DNA from: Companilactobacillus heilongjiangensis
Lineage (GTDB): Bacteria > Bacillota > Bacilli > Lactobacillales > Lactobacillaceae
DNA length: 64,000 nt
Assembly: GCF_000831645.3 (NCBI RefSeq)
Contig: NZ_CP012559.1
Coordinates: forward strand, 868,001-932,000
Direction of reading: 5' to 3'
Shown here: positions 23,516 to 32,372 of the stretch, piece by piece
Position numbering within the stretch: the first letter of the stretch is position 1
Layout of the letters: every line of letters begins with the position of its first letter
The notes under the pieces: generated by a model
Told to the model about the DNA's origin: nothing
The model's database searches: none
The model's input: the letters and a program-made list of their open reading frames with translations, nothing else
Made by a program: the position numbers and the translations under genes

Positions 23516-25276
23516 ATGGGGATTTTTACAAGATTAGGTTGGTTTTTTAAAAGACAATGGAAACAATATTTAGTCGGGGTCATTGCTTTACTATTGGTTG
23601 CTCTTTGCAACGTTGTACCACCACGAATCGTTGGTAATGTTGTAGATAGTGTCAGTAGAAAAAACTTAACGCTGAAATATTTGACCATTAATATGGTCAT
23701 TTTGTTTGTTGTGGCAATTTTACAATATTTATTGCGCTTTCTTTGGCAAAAGATGATTTATGGCAGTTCCTTTGTTTTGGAACGTGAGTTACGTAGTCGA
23801 CTTTTCCGCCACTTTATGAAGATGGATTCGACTTTTTATCAAAAATGGCGAACCGGTGATTTAATGGCACATGCGACTAACGATATTGATGCGGTTAGGT
23901 CAGTCGCCGGTCCAGGTATTCTGACTTTAGCCGACTCGATTATTACTGGATCTTCAATGATCTTGGCAATGGGATTTTTGATTGATTGGAAGATGACTTT
24001 GATGGCAGCATCGCCTTTGTTGCTATTAGGAGTAATGGCACGAATCCTAGGTACCAAAATTCATAATGCCTTTAAGGATTCACAGGCTGCATTTTCAAGC
24101 ATTAATAATAAAACGCAAGAGAGTGTCGTGGGCATTAAGGTCTTAAAGTCATTAGGTGAAGAAAAAGAAGACGTTGCTGACTTTAATGAATATGTTCATA
24201 AAAATATTAAAGCTAATAAAAAGACATATCGACTTGACGCAATGTTTGATCCACTAACAACCATTATCATGGGTATTTCTTATATGGTAATTATTATTCT
24301 TGGAGGGATGAATGTCCTTCATAAAAATATTACGATTGGGCAATTAGTTTCATTTATTTCTTATATGGCTAATTTGGCTTGGCCAATGTATGCGGTCGGC
24401 AGTCTGTTCAATTTATTGGAACGTGGCTCAGCTAGTTATGATCGAATTATGGATTTGTTATCCGAAAAATCATCATTGGTCAAAGCTACGAATGCTTTAA
24501 CGACGGTTCCTGGTGGAGAAATCGATTTTGAAATTAAGCGATTCCACTATCCTGATGATAATGCGATTGCTTTGCATGATGTTAACTTCAAATTAGGAGT
24601 TGGAAAAACACTCGGAATTGTTGGTCCAACTGGTGGTGGTAAATCAACTATTATTGGTCTCTTGATGCGTGACTTTGATCACTATGATGGAGATATTAAA
24701 GTTGGTAATATTGATATCCGCAAATATGAGATTAACAGTTATCTCGATATCATTGGTTATGTTCCGCAGACTAACTTCTTATTTTCAACTAATATTCGTG
24801 ATAATGTTCGGTTTGCAAATATTACAGCTTCGCAGTCAGATGTTCAAAAAGCTAGTTTTATTGCTGATTTAGACAGTGATATTCAACAGATGCCAGATGG
24901 TTACGATACGCAAGTTGGTGAATTAGGAGTTTCCCTCTCTGGTGGTCAGAAACAACGTTTAGCAATTGCACGAGCAATGTTGAGTGATCCCAAATTATTG
25001 ATTTTAGATGATTCATTGTCCGCAGTTGATTCAAAAACTGAACGTAATATTGAAATACAAATTGCCAAAGAACGCCAAAATGGGACGACAATTATTGCTG
25101 CTAGTCGACTAAGCTCTGTTGAAAATGCTGATGAAATTATTGTCGTTGATGGTGGAACTATCGTTGAGCAAGGTACACATCAAGAGCTCTTGAGTCAACC
25201 TGGATGGTATGCGCAAATCTTTAATTTACAAACGAAAAATACTGAAATTGAGGGGAGGCTAGATCATGAAGAATGA
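23516..25276 (+). CDS. Heterodimeric ABC exporter, subunit 1 (degenerate site)
   Basis: A 586-residue half-transporter: six-helix membrane domain (residues 1-about 310) and C-terminal ATPase. Walker A is GPTGGGKST, the signature VSLSGGQKQR, and Walker B LLILDDSLSAVD, where the usual catalytic Glu is Asp. The switch position reads AASRLSS rather than AHRLS, so the histidine is also missing. Degenerate sites of this kind are typical of one partner in heterodimeric multidrug exporters (LmrCD, BmrCD, TM287/288). The start is ATG 23516 behind GAGGTGGTGA; an upstream in-frame start at 23444 would add 24 residues without a binding site. It overlaps its partner gene by 11 bases. Confidence 0.88.
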   Translation: MGIFTRLGWFFKRQWKQYLVGVIALLLVALCNVVPPRIVGNVVDSVSRKNLTLKYLTINMVILFVVAILQYLLRFLWQKMIYGSSFVLERELRSRLFRHFMKMDSTFYQKWRTGDLMAHATNDIDAVRSVAGPGILTLADSIITGSSMILAMGFLIDWKMTLMAASPLLLLGVMARILGTKIHNAFKDSQAAFSSINNKTQESVVGIKVLKSLGEEKEDVADFNEYVHKNIKANKKTYRLDAMFDPLTTIIMGISYMVIIILGGMNVLHKNITIGQLVSFISYMANLAWPMYAVGSLFNLLERGSASYDRIMDLLSEKSSLVKATNALTTVPGGEIDFEIKRFHYPDDNAIALHDVNFKLGVGKTLGIVGPTGGGKSTIIGLLMRDFDHYDGDIKVGNIDIRKYEINSYLDIIGYVPQTNFLFSTNIRDNVRFANITASQSDVQKASFIADLDSDIQQMPDGYDTQVGELGVSLSGGQKQRLAIARAMLSDPKLLILDDSLSAVDSKTERNIEIQIAKERQNGTTIIAASRLSSVENADEIIVVDGGTIVEQGTHQELLSQPGWYAQIFNLQTKNTEIEGRLDHEE

Positions 25277-27065
25277 TGTTAAGGACACTTTGGCAAGAAT
25301 CCATGCATTGAGTGGCAAAGAACGTCGAACGATAATGAAACAACTCTTTGGCTTTGCTAAGTATTTCAAATTTCAATTTGGAATTTCAATTTTCTTTGCA
25401 CTTTTGTTGAGTGTTATCAATGTTTTGTTACCACGAATGTTGCAGTACTTTATGGATCATTATTTGACTAATATGAGTACTAACATGCAAATGATTTTAG
25501 TTTTCGCGGCAGTTTATGCAATAGCAACTGTTTTAAAAGCTATTACGCAATTTGTTCAGATCTTCTTCTTTTCAATGGGAGCCGAACGAACTTTGGAAAA
25601 AATCCGCAGTGATATTTTTGCTAAAATTCACACACTGAGCTTGAGTTATTTTGATAAAACTCCAGCGGGGTCAATTGTTTCACGAGTCACTAATGATACA
25701 AAAACTTTATTTGATTTCTGGTATCTCTTTTTATGGATTATTGTGGCGGCTTTTTCAATGATTTCAGCCTTTATCGCTATGGTTTCAGTTAATCTATATT
25801 TAGCTTTAGCAACAGCATTATTTGTTTTAGCTTTGTATTTCTTGGTTTGGTTGTATCAAAGATTAAGCTCCAAGATTTATCAAAATTTACGTGAGTATTT
25901 GAGTCAGATTAATACTAAATTGAACGAATCGTTAATGGGTATTAGTATCATCCAACAATTCGGTCAACAAAAACGAATGACTAATGAATTTGAGAATCGT
26001 AATGGCGCTTATTTCTTGATGCGAAATAAGATGATCAATATCAATGCGTTGTTACTTTACCCAACGATTAGTTTGATGTTTGCATTAGCAGAAGTAGTTT
26101 CGTTGAGTGGATTTGGAATAGAAAGTACGCACGTCTTGGTACAGGCCGGTGTAATTTACGCCTTCTTGTCATACCAAGAGAATTTCTTCAATCCACTTTC
26201 AGATGTAATGAATTTCTTGTCATTTTTCCAAGACGGAATGATTGCCGGATATCGATTGTTACACTTGTTCGATAATCAAGAGACGGCTCCACAACAAAAT
26301 GAGTCTAGTTTAGCAACGATTACTGAAGGTAAGATTGAATTCAAACATGTTACTTTTGCCTATGAACCTGGAGTGCCAGTTTTAAAGGATGTTTCATTCG
26401 TTGTACAACCTGGTCAGACAGTTGCCTTTGTTGGTCATACCGGTAGTGGTAAGAGTTCGATTATTAATATTATGCTGCGCTTTTACGAATTTGGTGAGGG
26501 ACAGATTTTGATTGATGATCATGATATTCGTGATTATTCAACCCAAGAATTACGTAAAAAGATGGGGCTAGTTATTCAAGAACCTTATCTTTTCTATGGT
26601 GATATTGCTAAGAATATTCGAATGTTTGATGACAAGATTACTGATGAACAAATTGAACAAGCCGGTAAATTTGTTGATGCTGATGATTTTATTCAGAATT
26701 TACCAGGAAAGTATCATGCAAAAGTTAGTGAACGGGGGGCTAGTTTTTCCACAGGCCAACGTCAATTGATTTCTTTTGCTAGAACGATTGTCCGTAATCC
26801 TAAGATTTTGATTTTGGACGAGGCAACTGCCAACATTGATCCTCAGACTGAGCAAAGTATTACCGTAGGGATGTCGAAGATGCGTGATGATCGGACGACG
26901 ATTGCGATTGCCCACCGATTATCAACCGTTCAAGATGCTGATCAAATCCTAGTTTTGAATCATGGGCAGATTATTGAACATGGTACACATGAAGAATTAT
27001 TGGCTAAAGGCGGTCATTATGCAGAGCTATATGCCTTGCAGTCGGCTGATGCAACGCAAATATAA
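25266..27065 (+). CDS. Heterodimeric ABC exporter, subunit 2 (canonical site)
   Basis: A 599-residue half-transporter with a six-helix membrane domain after a short N-terminal helix and an ATPase with intact catalytic elements: Walker A GHTGSGKSS, Walker B ILILDEATANID with catalytic Glu, switch IAIAHRLST. Its signature is ASFSTGQRQ, an S-T-G-Q variant of LSGGQ, again usual for these heterodimers. It overlaps the first subunit gene. Together they should export drugs or hydrophobic metabolites with ATP; the substrate is unknown. Confidence 0.88.
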   Translation: MKNDVKDTLARIHALSGKERRTIMKQLFGFAKYFKFQFGISIFFALLLSVINVLLPRMLQYFMDHYLTNMSTNMQMILVFAAVYAIATVLKAITQFVQIFFFSMGAERTLEKIRSDIFAKIHTLSLSYFDKTPAGSIVSRVTNDTKTLFDFWYLFLWIIVAAFSMISAFIAMVSVNLYLALATALFVLALYFLVWLYQRLSSKIYQNLREYLSQINTKLNESLMGISIIQQFGQQKRMTNEFENRNGAYFLMRNKMININALLLYPTISLMFALAEVVSLSGFGIESTHVLVQAGVIYAFLSYQENFFNPLSDVMNFLSFFQDGMIAGYRLLHLFDNQETAPQQNESSLATITEGKIEFKHVTFAYEPGVPVLKDVSFVVQPGQTVAFVGHTGSGKSSIINIMLRFYEFGEGQILIDDHDIRDYSTQELRKKMGLVIQEPYLFYGDIAKNIRMFDDKITDEQIEQAGKFVDADDFIQNLPGKYHAKVSERGASFSTGQRQLISFARTIVRNPKILILDEATANIDPQTEQSITVGMSKMRDDRTTIAIAHRLSTVQDADQILVLNHGQIIEHGTHEELLAKGGHYAELYALQSADATQI

Positions 27066-27164
27066 CTTTTAGGCATGGTTAGACATTCTGGATAAGTATT
27101 TAACATATTTGTGGTTCGTGAGTAAAATAACTCTTGAAAGAATAAATAAATTGGGAAGTATTTT

Positions 27165-28031
27165 ATGAAAAAACAAATAAAAGAAAGTTATTTTGATGGC
27201 GAACGGCCATTATTTAAACAACATGATGAAACATTAATTGATACCACTTTTGGTAAAGGCGAATCTCCACTGAAAGAAACACATGATTTAGATTTGGATG
27301 ATGTTACTTTTACTTGGAAATATCCATTGTGGTATTCAAAACATATCAAGGTTAATAATAGTATTTTTGAAACAATGTCACGTTCAGGTATTTGGTACAC
27401 ACACGATATTGAAATTAAAAATTCAGCTTTACAAGCACCAAAATTGTTCCGTCGTGCTTCTGATATCAAGTTAGAAAATGTTCATTTCTCCGATGCTGAG
27501 GAAACACTTTGGACTTGTAAGAATATTGATATGAAAGATGTTCAAGCTAATGGTAATTACTTTGGTAAAGATAGCGAAAACATCACTGCCGATAATTTGA
27601 ATGTTGTGGGAAATTATGTGTTTGACGGTGCCAAAAATATCGAAGTTCACAACTCAACTTTCGTTTCCAAAGATGCCTTTTGGAATTGTGAGAATGTGAC
27701 TGTTTATGATTCAAAAATCAGTGGTGAATATTTAGCTTGGAATACCAAGAATTTAACATTGATTAACTGTACGATTGAAAGTGACCAAGGCCTTTGTTAT
27801 ATCGATGGCTTGAAGATGGTTAACTGTAAAGTCTTGCGGACTGACTTAGCATTTGAATATTGCTCAAATATTGATGCCGATATCACAACTAATGTGATGA
27901 GTATCAAGAATCCTATTAATGGTGTTATCAAGGCAGAATCAGTTGGAAAAATTATCTTTGATGACCCTGAAATTGATCCAAGCAAAACTGATATTCAAGT
28001 TAGGGTCAATCTTTCACAAAGAGGTGCCTAA
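27165..28031 (+). CDS. DUF3737 family protein, right-handed beta-helix
   Basis: A 288-residue soluble protein made of short repeating strands (units such as KNIDMKDVQ, KNIEVHNSTF, ENVTVYDSKI, KNLTLINCTI), which predict a parallel beta-helix as in DUF3737 proteins common in lactobacilli and streptococci. The function of the family is unknown. It ends directly before the PatB aminotransferase gene (TAAATG), so the two are translated from one message, which may hint at sulfur-amino-acid metabolism. Confidence 0.8.
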   Translation: MKKQIKESYFDGERPLFKQHDETLIDTTFGKGESPLKETHDLDLDDVTFTWKYPLWYSKHIKVNNSIFETMSRSGIWYTHDIEIKNSALQAPKLFRRASDIKLENVHFSDAEETLWTCKNIDMKDVQANGNYFGKDSENITADNLNVVGNYVFDGAKNIEVHNSTFVSKDAFWNCENVTVYDSKISGEYLAWNTKNLTLINCTIESDQGLCYIDGLKMVNCKVLRTDLAFEYCSNIDADITTNVMSIKNPINGVIKAESVGKIIFDDPEIDPSKTDIQVRVNLSQRGA

Positions 28032-29207
28032 ATGACATATGATTTCGAAACCTTGAACAAAAAACGTGCTGGAAATTCTGCCAAGTGGGATGTTAAAGCC
28101 AACGAATTGCCAATGACAATTGCCGATATGGACTTTAAAACGGCACCAGAAATCATTGCAGCTTTGCAAGAAAAAATTGCTATGGGATTATTCGGATATG
28201 AAGAGGTTCCTGCAGAATATTTCCAGGCCGTAGCCGATTGGTATGAAACAGAGCGCAATGTTCGTCCTAAGGAAGACTGGATGATTTTCGCAACTGGAGT
28301 AGTGCCAGCACTTTCGTCAGCGGTTCGTCGTTTGACTTCGCTTGGGGACAACGTTTTAGTGCAGGCACCGGTTTATAACATTTTTTATAACTCAATCGTT
28401 AACAGTGGTCGTCATGTTGTTTCAAGCGACTTAGTTTATGATAAAGAAACTCATCAATATGCGATTGATTTTGCTGATTTGGAAAAGAAGTTGAGCAATC
28501 CACTAACGAATATGATGATTCTCTGCAATCCTCATAATCCAGTTGGAAAAATTTGGAGTGTGGACGAATTAACTCGGATTGCTAGCTTGTGTGCTAAGTA
28601 TGATGTGAAGTTATTCAGTGATGAGATTCATGGTGATTTAACTTTGAATGACACGGGTTATAATCCGATCTTTGGTTTAGATGCCAAGTATTTGGATAAT
28701 GTTGTCGTCGCAGTATCACCAAGTAAAACTTTCAATGTTGCAGCAATGCACGCGGCAACTGTTATTGTTCCGAATGAAAATCTTCGTGGACAAGTCAGTC
28801 GTGGTTTGAACAGTGAAGAATTGGCCGAACCAAATTTTGTTGCCATTCCAGGAACGATTGCAGCCTATACTCAAGGTCACGCATGGCTTCAGGCTTTAAA
28901 AGATAAATTACGTGCTAATCGAAAATTAGTTTTAGATTTCATCGAAAAAAATATTCCTGAAGTTAAGTGGGTTGAAGGTGGGGCAACATACCTATTGTGG
29001 TTTGACGTTGCTGATATTACTGAAGATGCCAATAAATTATCGAGGTTTGTCCGCCAAGATAGTGGCTTGATTGTAACGCCTGGTTCAGTTTATGGTGGGG
29101 ATGGTCAACACTTCATTCGGATGAATATTGCTAGTCCAACTGAAATGATTCAAGATGGTTTAGATAGATTAGATAAATCAATTCATAATTATCAGAAGAG
29201 AGTGTGA
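28032..29207 (+). CDS. patB: MalY/PatB family PLP-dependent C-S lyase / aminotransferase
   Basis: A 391-residue fold-type I PLP enzyme. Features: NELPMTIADMDFKTAPEI at the N-terminus, FATGVVPALSSAVRRLTS, CNPHNPVGKIWS, SDEIHGDLTL, the PLP lysine in VAVSPSKTFNVAAMHAA, and a C-terminal arginine for the carboxylate near FIRMNIA. The family cleaves cystathionine or cysteine conjugates to homocysteine or thiols plus pyruvate and ammonia. It is co-transcribed with the DUF3737 gene. The R2 element copy b begins at its stop codon. Confidence 0.88.
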   Translation: MTYDFETLNKKRAGNSAKWDVKANELPMTIADMDFKTAPEIIAALQEKIAMGLFGYEEVPAEYFQAVADWYETERNVRPKEDWMIFATGVVPALSSAVRRLTSLGDNVLVQAPVYNIFYNSIVNSGRHVVSSDLVYDKETHQYAIDFADLEKKLSNPLTNMMILCNPHNPVGKIWSVDELTRIASLCAKYDVKLFSDEIHGDLTLNDTGYNPIFGLDAKYLDNVVVAVSPSKTFNVAAMHAATVIVPNENLRGQVSRGLNSEELAEPNFVAIPGTIAAYTQGHAWLQALKDKLRANRKLVLDFIEKNIPEVKWVEGGATYLLWFDVADITEDANKLSRFVRQDSGLIVTPGSVYGGDGQHFIRMNIASPTEMIQDGLDRLDKSIHNYQKRV

Positions 29208-29357
29208 CAAAATATGGTCAGCTTTCGAGCATTAAGGCAAAGAAGACTAGTAATCCGATTTTGGATTGCTAGTCTTCTTTGTTTTAAGCGGAAAAAGCTA
29301 TGTTTTGTTGCACGTTTATGCTGCATATTCAAGACAAAAATAGTTATGTCACAGCCC
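29201..29357 (+). repeat. R2 3'-UTR hairpin element, copy b
   Basis: Begins inside the patB stop codon region with AGTGTGACAAAAT. It has the same architecture and largely the same sequence as copy a, including TTTCGAGCATTAAGGC and TTTTAAGCGGAAAAAGCT. The apical arm is GAAGACTAG-TAATCC-GATTTT-GGATTG-CTAGTCTTC, with a different but again perfect stem. It ends with TATGTCACAGCCCC before the convergent TetR gene. Confidence 0.8.
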
Positions 29358-29359
29358 CT

Positions 29360-29860
29360 TTAGATTACAATTTTAGAGATTCTTTTTCCCATTATTTTAG
29401 GTGAATCCAAGTTTTCCGATAAAAGCCAGACTGTAATCACGCGGCTGAGTCCTCCTGCAGTAAATGCGCGCCAATATTTGTCGTTTAAACCATGAACGAT
29501 GCCTTGATCAATTAGCTTTGTTAAACCAATTTCAAAATCGTGCTCGATCCAAGACGTTTCACCATTATTTAGGAAAATACTCAGTGATTCTGCATCAAAT
29601 TGGAGAGTTTCAAAGAAAAGTATCGTGGTAGATTCAATCGAAAAATCTTGTCGTTTGGTGACAATTCTTGAGAAGTGATTTAATAATTCTTCGATATGCT
29701 GATCAATTATATCTTTATAACTAGTGAAGTTTCGATAAAAATACATCCTTGAAACGTTAGCTTTATCGGTGAGCTCAGATATTGAGATTTCGTCCAATTG
29801 CTTATTTCGATGTAGTTGTGCTAAGCAATTGAATAATCTAGTGTTTTTTTCAAGATTCAA
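29360..29860 (-). CDS. TetR/AcrR family transcriptional regulator
   Basis: A 166-residue regulator with an N-terminal helix-turn-helix: EISISELTDKANVSRMYFYRNFTSYKDIIDQH, about residues 23-55. The C-terminal ligand domain is short and all-helical. I place the start at TTG 29860, seven bases after AAAGGAG; an in-frame ATG at 29905 would add 15 residues and overlap the operator. An inverted repeat TGTGACAA...TTGTCACA lies directly upstream. The gene is divergent from the seven-helix membrane protein gene at 29966, its likely target. Confidence 0.85.
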   Translation of the reverse strand: MNLEKNTRLFNCLAQLHRNKQLDEISISELTDKANVSRMYFYRNFTSYKDIIDQHIEELLNHFSRIVTKRQDFSIESTTILFFETLQFDAESLSIFLNNGETSWIEHDFEIGLTKLIDQGIVHGLNDKYWRAFTAGGLSRVITVWLLSENLDSPKIMGKRISKIVI

Positions 29861-29874
29861 AATAAAACTCCTTT

Positions 29875-29902
29875 TGTGACAAAATGATGTACAATTGTCA
29901 CA
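29875..29902. promoter_or_regulatory. Operator palindrome between tetR and membrane protein gene
   Basis: TGTGACAA (29875-29882) and TTGTCACA (29895-29902) form a perfect 8-bp inverted repeat with a 12-base spacer. The position, just upstream of the TetR-family gene and in the divergent region, fits a dimeric TetR operator controlling both genes. Confidence 0.65.
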
Positions 29903-29965
29903 CATTAATTGAAGGTTGTCTATCGTTAATTCATACTCAGTACCATTATCACATTGAGGAGCGGT

Positions 29966-30658
29966 ATGATTATGAATTTTACTACATTTGCACCATTGGC
30001 TAGTGGCGTTGCTTGGAAAACAACTTACCTTGCCATCGTTTATCGTACTTTTAAAGATAAGATGCCAGGAATGCCTTTAGCAGCACTTTGTTTGAACTTT
30101 GCGTGGGAAATTACTTACTCAGTAATTTATCCGCCGGCATCTTCAGTTATTTTGAATATTATTAACGCCGTCTGGATGGTTCTTGATGTCCTGATCGTCA
30201 TTGGAACGTTATTGTATGGATCAAAAGACTTTCAGCAAAGATTTGGAATTAATCATAATATATTTTATATGATATTTGCAATGGGAATAATAGCGTCGTT
30301 TGGAATCATGTTATCAGGGCCGAGTTTCTTTGACTCAATGACAATTTTTCATCATGATTCATTTGAAGTAGCTAAATTTATTGCGTTGGTTCAAAATTTA
30401 GTTATGAGCATTTTATTCGTATCTCAGTTTTATAGTCGAAAAAAAGTTAGCAATCCGATAGCTGGTCAGTCATTTATAATTGCATTTTTCAAGTGGGTTG
30501 GAACACCAATGACTGTTGGGTTATTACAGACTATGTCTGATCCAACGGGTTTTATCGGTGTAATTGTTGGGTTAACCTTTGTCTGTGACACGTGGTATAT
30601 GATTGTGATATATCAAGAAATTAAATCACAGAAACTTTCACCTCTCAAAAGAATCTAA
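29966..30658 (+). CDS. Seven-helix membrane protein, PaxB/terpene-cyclase-like
   Basis: About 230 residues with seven hydrophobic segments. The second carries LCLNFAWEITYSV, and a late helix carries TFVCDTWYMIVIY. This pattern (a small polar residue, then N-x-x-W-E early, an acidic residue late) resembles the PaxB/AtmB family of membrane-bound terpene cyclases of fungi, which also has little-studied bacterial relatives. In the fungal enzymes one Glu and one Asp in these places are thought to start cyclisation. The start is ATG 29966 behind GAGGAG. No prenyltransferase is near. The last part of this gene is repeated, in decayed form, at 35091-35165. The family call is from memory of the motif and needs a profile search. 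Confidence 0.5.
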   Translation: MIMNFTTFAPLASGVAWKTTYLAIVYRTFKDKMPGMPLAALCLNFAWEITYSVIYPPASSVILNIINAVWMVLDVLIVIGTLLYGSKDFQQRFGINHNIFYMIFAMGIIASFGIMLSGPSFFDSMTIFHHDSFEVAKFIALVQNLVMSILFVSQFYSRKKVSNPIAGQSFIIAFFKWVGTPMTVGLLQTMSDPTGFIGVIVGLTFVCDTWYMIVIYQEIKSQKLSPLKRI

Positions 30659-30804
30659 TAAAGGCTGTAATAATTGAAAATAGTTATTCAAAGCAGGTGA
30701 ATTTATGAGTACTGCAGCATCAGTTATTACTAAAACTAAAGTCCAACCACAGTTGCAGACCAATGCTAAGAAGAAGCATGTTGGTATTCTCAGTGGTGCA
30801 TTCG
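30609..30804 (+). repeat. Left arm of direct repeat flanking the beta-glucoside cassette
   Basis: These 196 bases (3' end of the membrane-protein gene, intergenic segment and first 33 codons of a nadD copy) match 35128-35324 with scattered substitutions and small indels. A second matching block, 30351-30387 inside the membrane gene, corresponds to 35091-35127. The two blocks are adjacent on the right-hand side but 221 bases apart here. Confidence 0.85.
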
Positions 30805-30815
30805 GCCAGTTTTGA
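30705..30815 (+). pseudogene. Truncated nadD copy
   Basis: ATG 30705 opens a frame of 36 codons (MSTAASVITKTKVQPQLQ... to HVGILSGAFGQF) that matches the first 33 residues of the intact NadD at 35226 with few changes, then diverges and stops. The break falls within the nucleotide-binding motif GAFNPIHNGH. It keeps the same upstream sequence and ribosome binding site as the intact gene. It is the remnant left at the left edge of the beta-glucoside cassette. Confidence 0.85.
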
Positions 30816-30929
30816 TTAGTGGTTTTTTTTTAATGTCATCTTTTTCCTGATGTACTAGAAAAAGCAGATATTGTTGAGAAGTGATTCCTGCAACATAATT
30901 GATTCATAAATTGATTGGGAGATGTTCAC

Positions 30930-32372
30930 ATGGAATTAAAAACGCTATCGGAATTTCCAAAAGATTTTTTATGGGGAGCTGCAATTTCTTCGTTTCAGGC
31001 AGAAGGCAATTGGAAAAAGGATGGTCAGGGTCCATCTGTAATTGATCAAACGCGTAAGGAAGATAATACGACTAGTTTTGATGATGGCGTTGATTTCTAT
31101 CATCGTTATCATGATGATATCCGATTGATGAAGGAATTAGGATTAAAGGCATTTCGATTATCTATTTCTTGGACTAGAGTTTTTCCCACAGGTAACGGCA
31201 AGCCTAATTTGGCAGGAATTGAGTTTTATAAAAATGTTATTCACGAGTTAAAACAGAATGGCATTGAGCCAATCGTTACAATTTATCATTTTGACTATCC
31301 AACACAATTGGTTAAACAGTATGGTGGCTGGCTTTCCAGAAAGAGTATTCAAGATTATGAGAATTACGCCACTTATCTTTTTAAGGAATTAGGTGACGAA
31401 GTTACGTATTGGATTACGATTAATGAACAAGATCACGTGGTCAAAATGCCCGAGAGACTTGGTATTGGCGATGGAAAGGCTGACTTTAGCGATCACAAGC
31501 AGGAGGCTTATGTTGCTAATCATAATATGTGTGTGGCGTCTGCACGTGTGATTGCCAAGTGCCACCAGCTATTACCAAATGCCAAAATTGGTCCAGCACT
31601 TTCTTACCAAGCTTATTATCCGGCAACAGATCAACCCGAAGATGTGTTAGCGGCTGATGATTTAGCAACTTTGACACAAAATTATATATTGGATTTACAG
31701 TGTCGAGGACACTATAACCCGATATTCAAAAAATATTTAGTTGATCGCGGTATTTTTCCAGATTTTCCAACGACTGATTTGGAGCTTTTAAAGGAAAATC
31801 GACCAGATTTTATTGGGATTAACTATTATTCAACTGATGATGTATCGTCTTTGAGTGCGCAACAAAAGTTTGGAAAAACCGAAGGGCTACCAGTGCCAAA
31901 CAAAGAATATGGCATTTACGCCAAGACTAAGAATCGTACATTACCGACAACTAAGTGGGGATGGACGATTGATAGCGTCGGATTAAGAATTGCGTTACAA
32001 CGGCTTTATCATGACTATGAATTGCCTATTCTGATTACCGAAAATGGTTTTAGCAATGAAGAAAGTTTGGAAAAGCATGATGGCGTCACGACGGTGTCAG
32101 ATTTAAAACGAATTTCATACTTACATGATCATATTAAAGCAGTTCACGAAGTCATTAGTAGTGGTATTCCGGTGTTGGGGTATTGCGTTTGGACACTTAT
32201 GGATGTGATTAGTGGCCATAGTGGTATGAATAAACGATATGGCTTGATTTATGTCGATCGTGATAATGATGATTTAAAACAACTAAAACGAATTAAGAAA
32301 GCTAGTTTTTATTGGTATCAAAGTGTCATTAAAGCAAATACTGAGGAGGTTGGAGAAGATGGAATCAAATAG
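30930..32372 (+). CDS. GH1 6-phospho-beta-glucosidase
   Basis: A 480-residue TIM-barrel glycosidase that should split phosphorylated beta-glucosides after PTS uptake. N-terminal signature FPKDFLWGAAISSFQAEGNW; acid/base glutamate in WITINEQDH (the family usually has NEP); nucleophile glutamate in LPILITENGFSN; final WTLMDVISGHSGMNKRYGLIYVD. The start is ATG 30930, seven bases after GGGAGA. Its end overlaps the EIIC gene by 14 bases, so the two are coupled. The cassette lies between duplicated flanks, which suggests later gain. Confidence 0.88.
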   Translation: MELKTLSEFPKDFLWGAAISSFQAEGNWKKDGQGPSVIDQTRKEDNTTSFDDGVDFYHRYHDDIRLMKELGLKAFRLSISWTRVFPTGNGKPNLAGIEFYKNVIHELKQNGIEPIVTIYHFDYPTQLVKQYGGWLSRKSIQDYENYATYLFKELGDEVTYWITINEQDHVVKMPERLGIGDGKADFSDHKQEAYVANHNMCVASARVIAKCHQLLPNAKIGPALSYQAYYPATDQPEDVLAADDLATLTQNYILDLQCRGHYNPIFKKYLVDRGIFPDFPTTDLELLKENRPDFIGINYYSTDDVSSLSAQQKFGKTEGLPVPNKEYGIYAKTKNRTLPTTKWGWTIDSVGLRIALQRLYHDYELPILITENGFSNEESLEKHDGVTTVSDLKRISYLHDHIKAVHEVISSGIPVLGYCVWTLMDVISGHSGMNKRYGLIYVDRDNDDLKQLKRIKKASFYWYQSVIKANTEEVGEDGIK

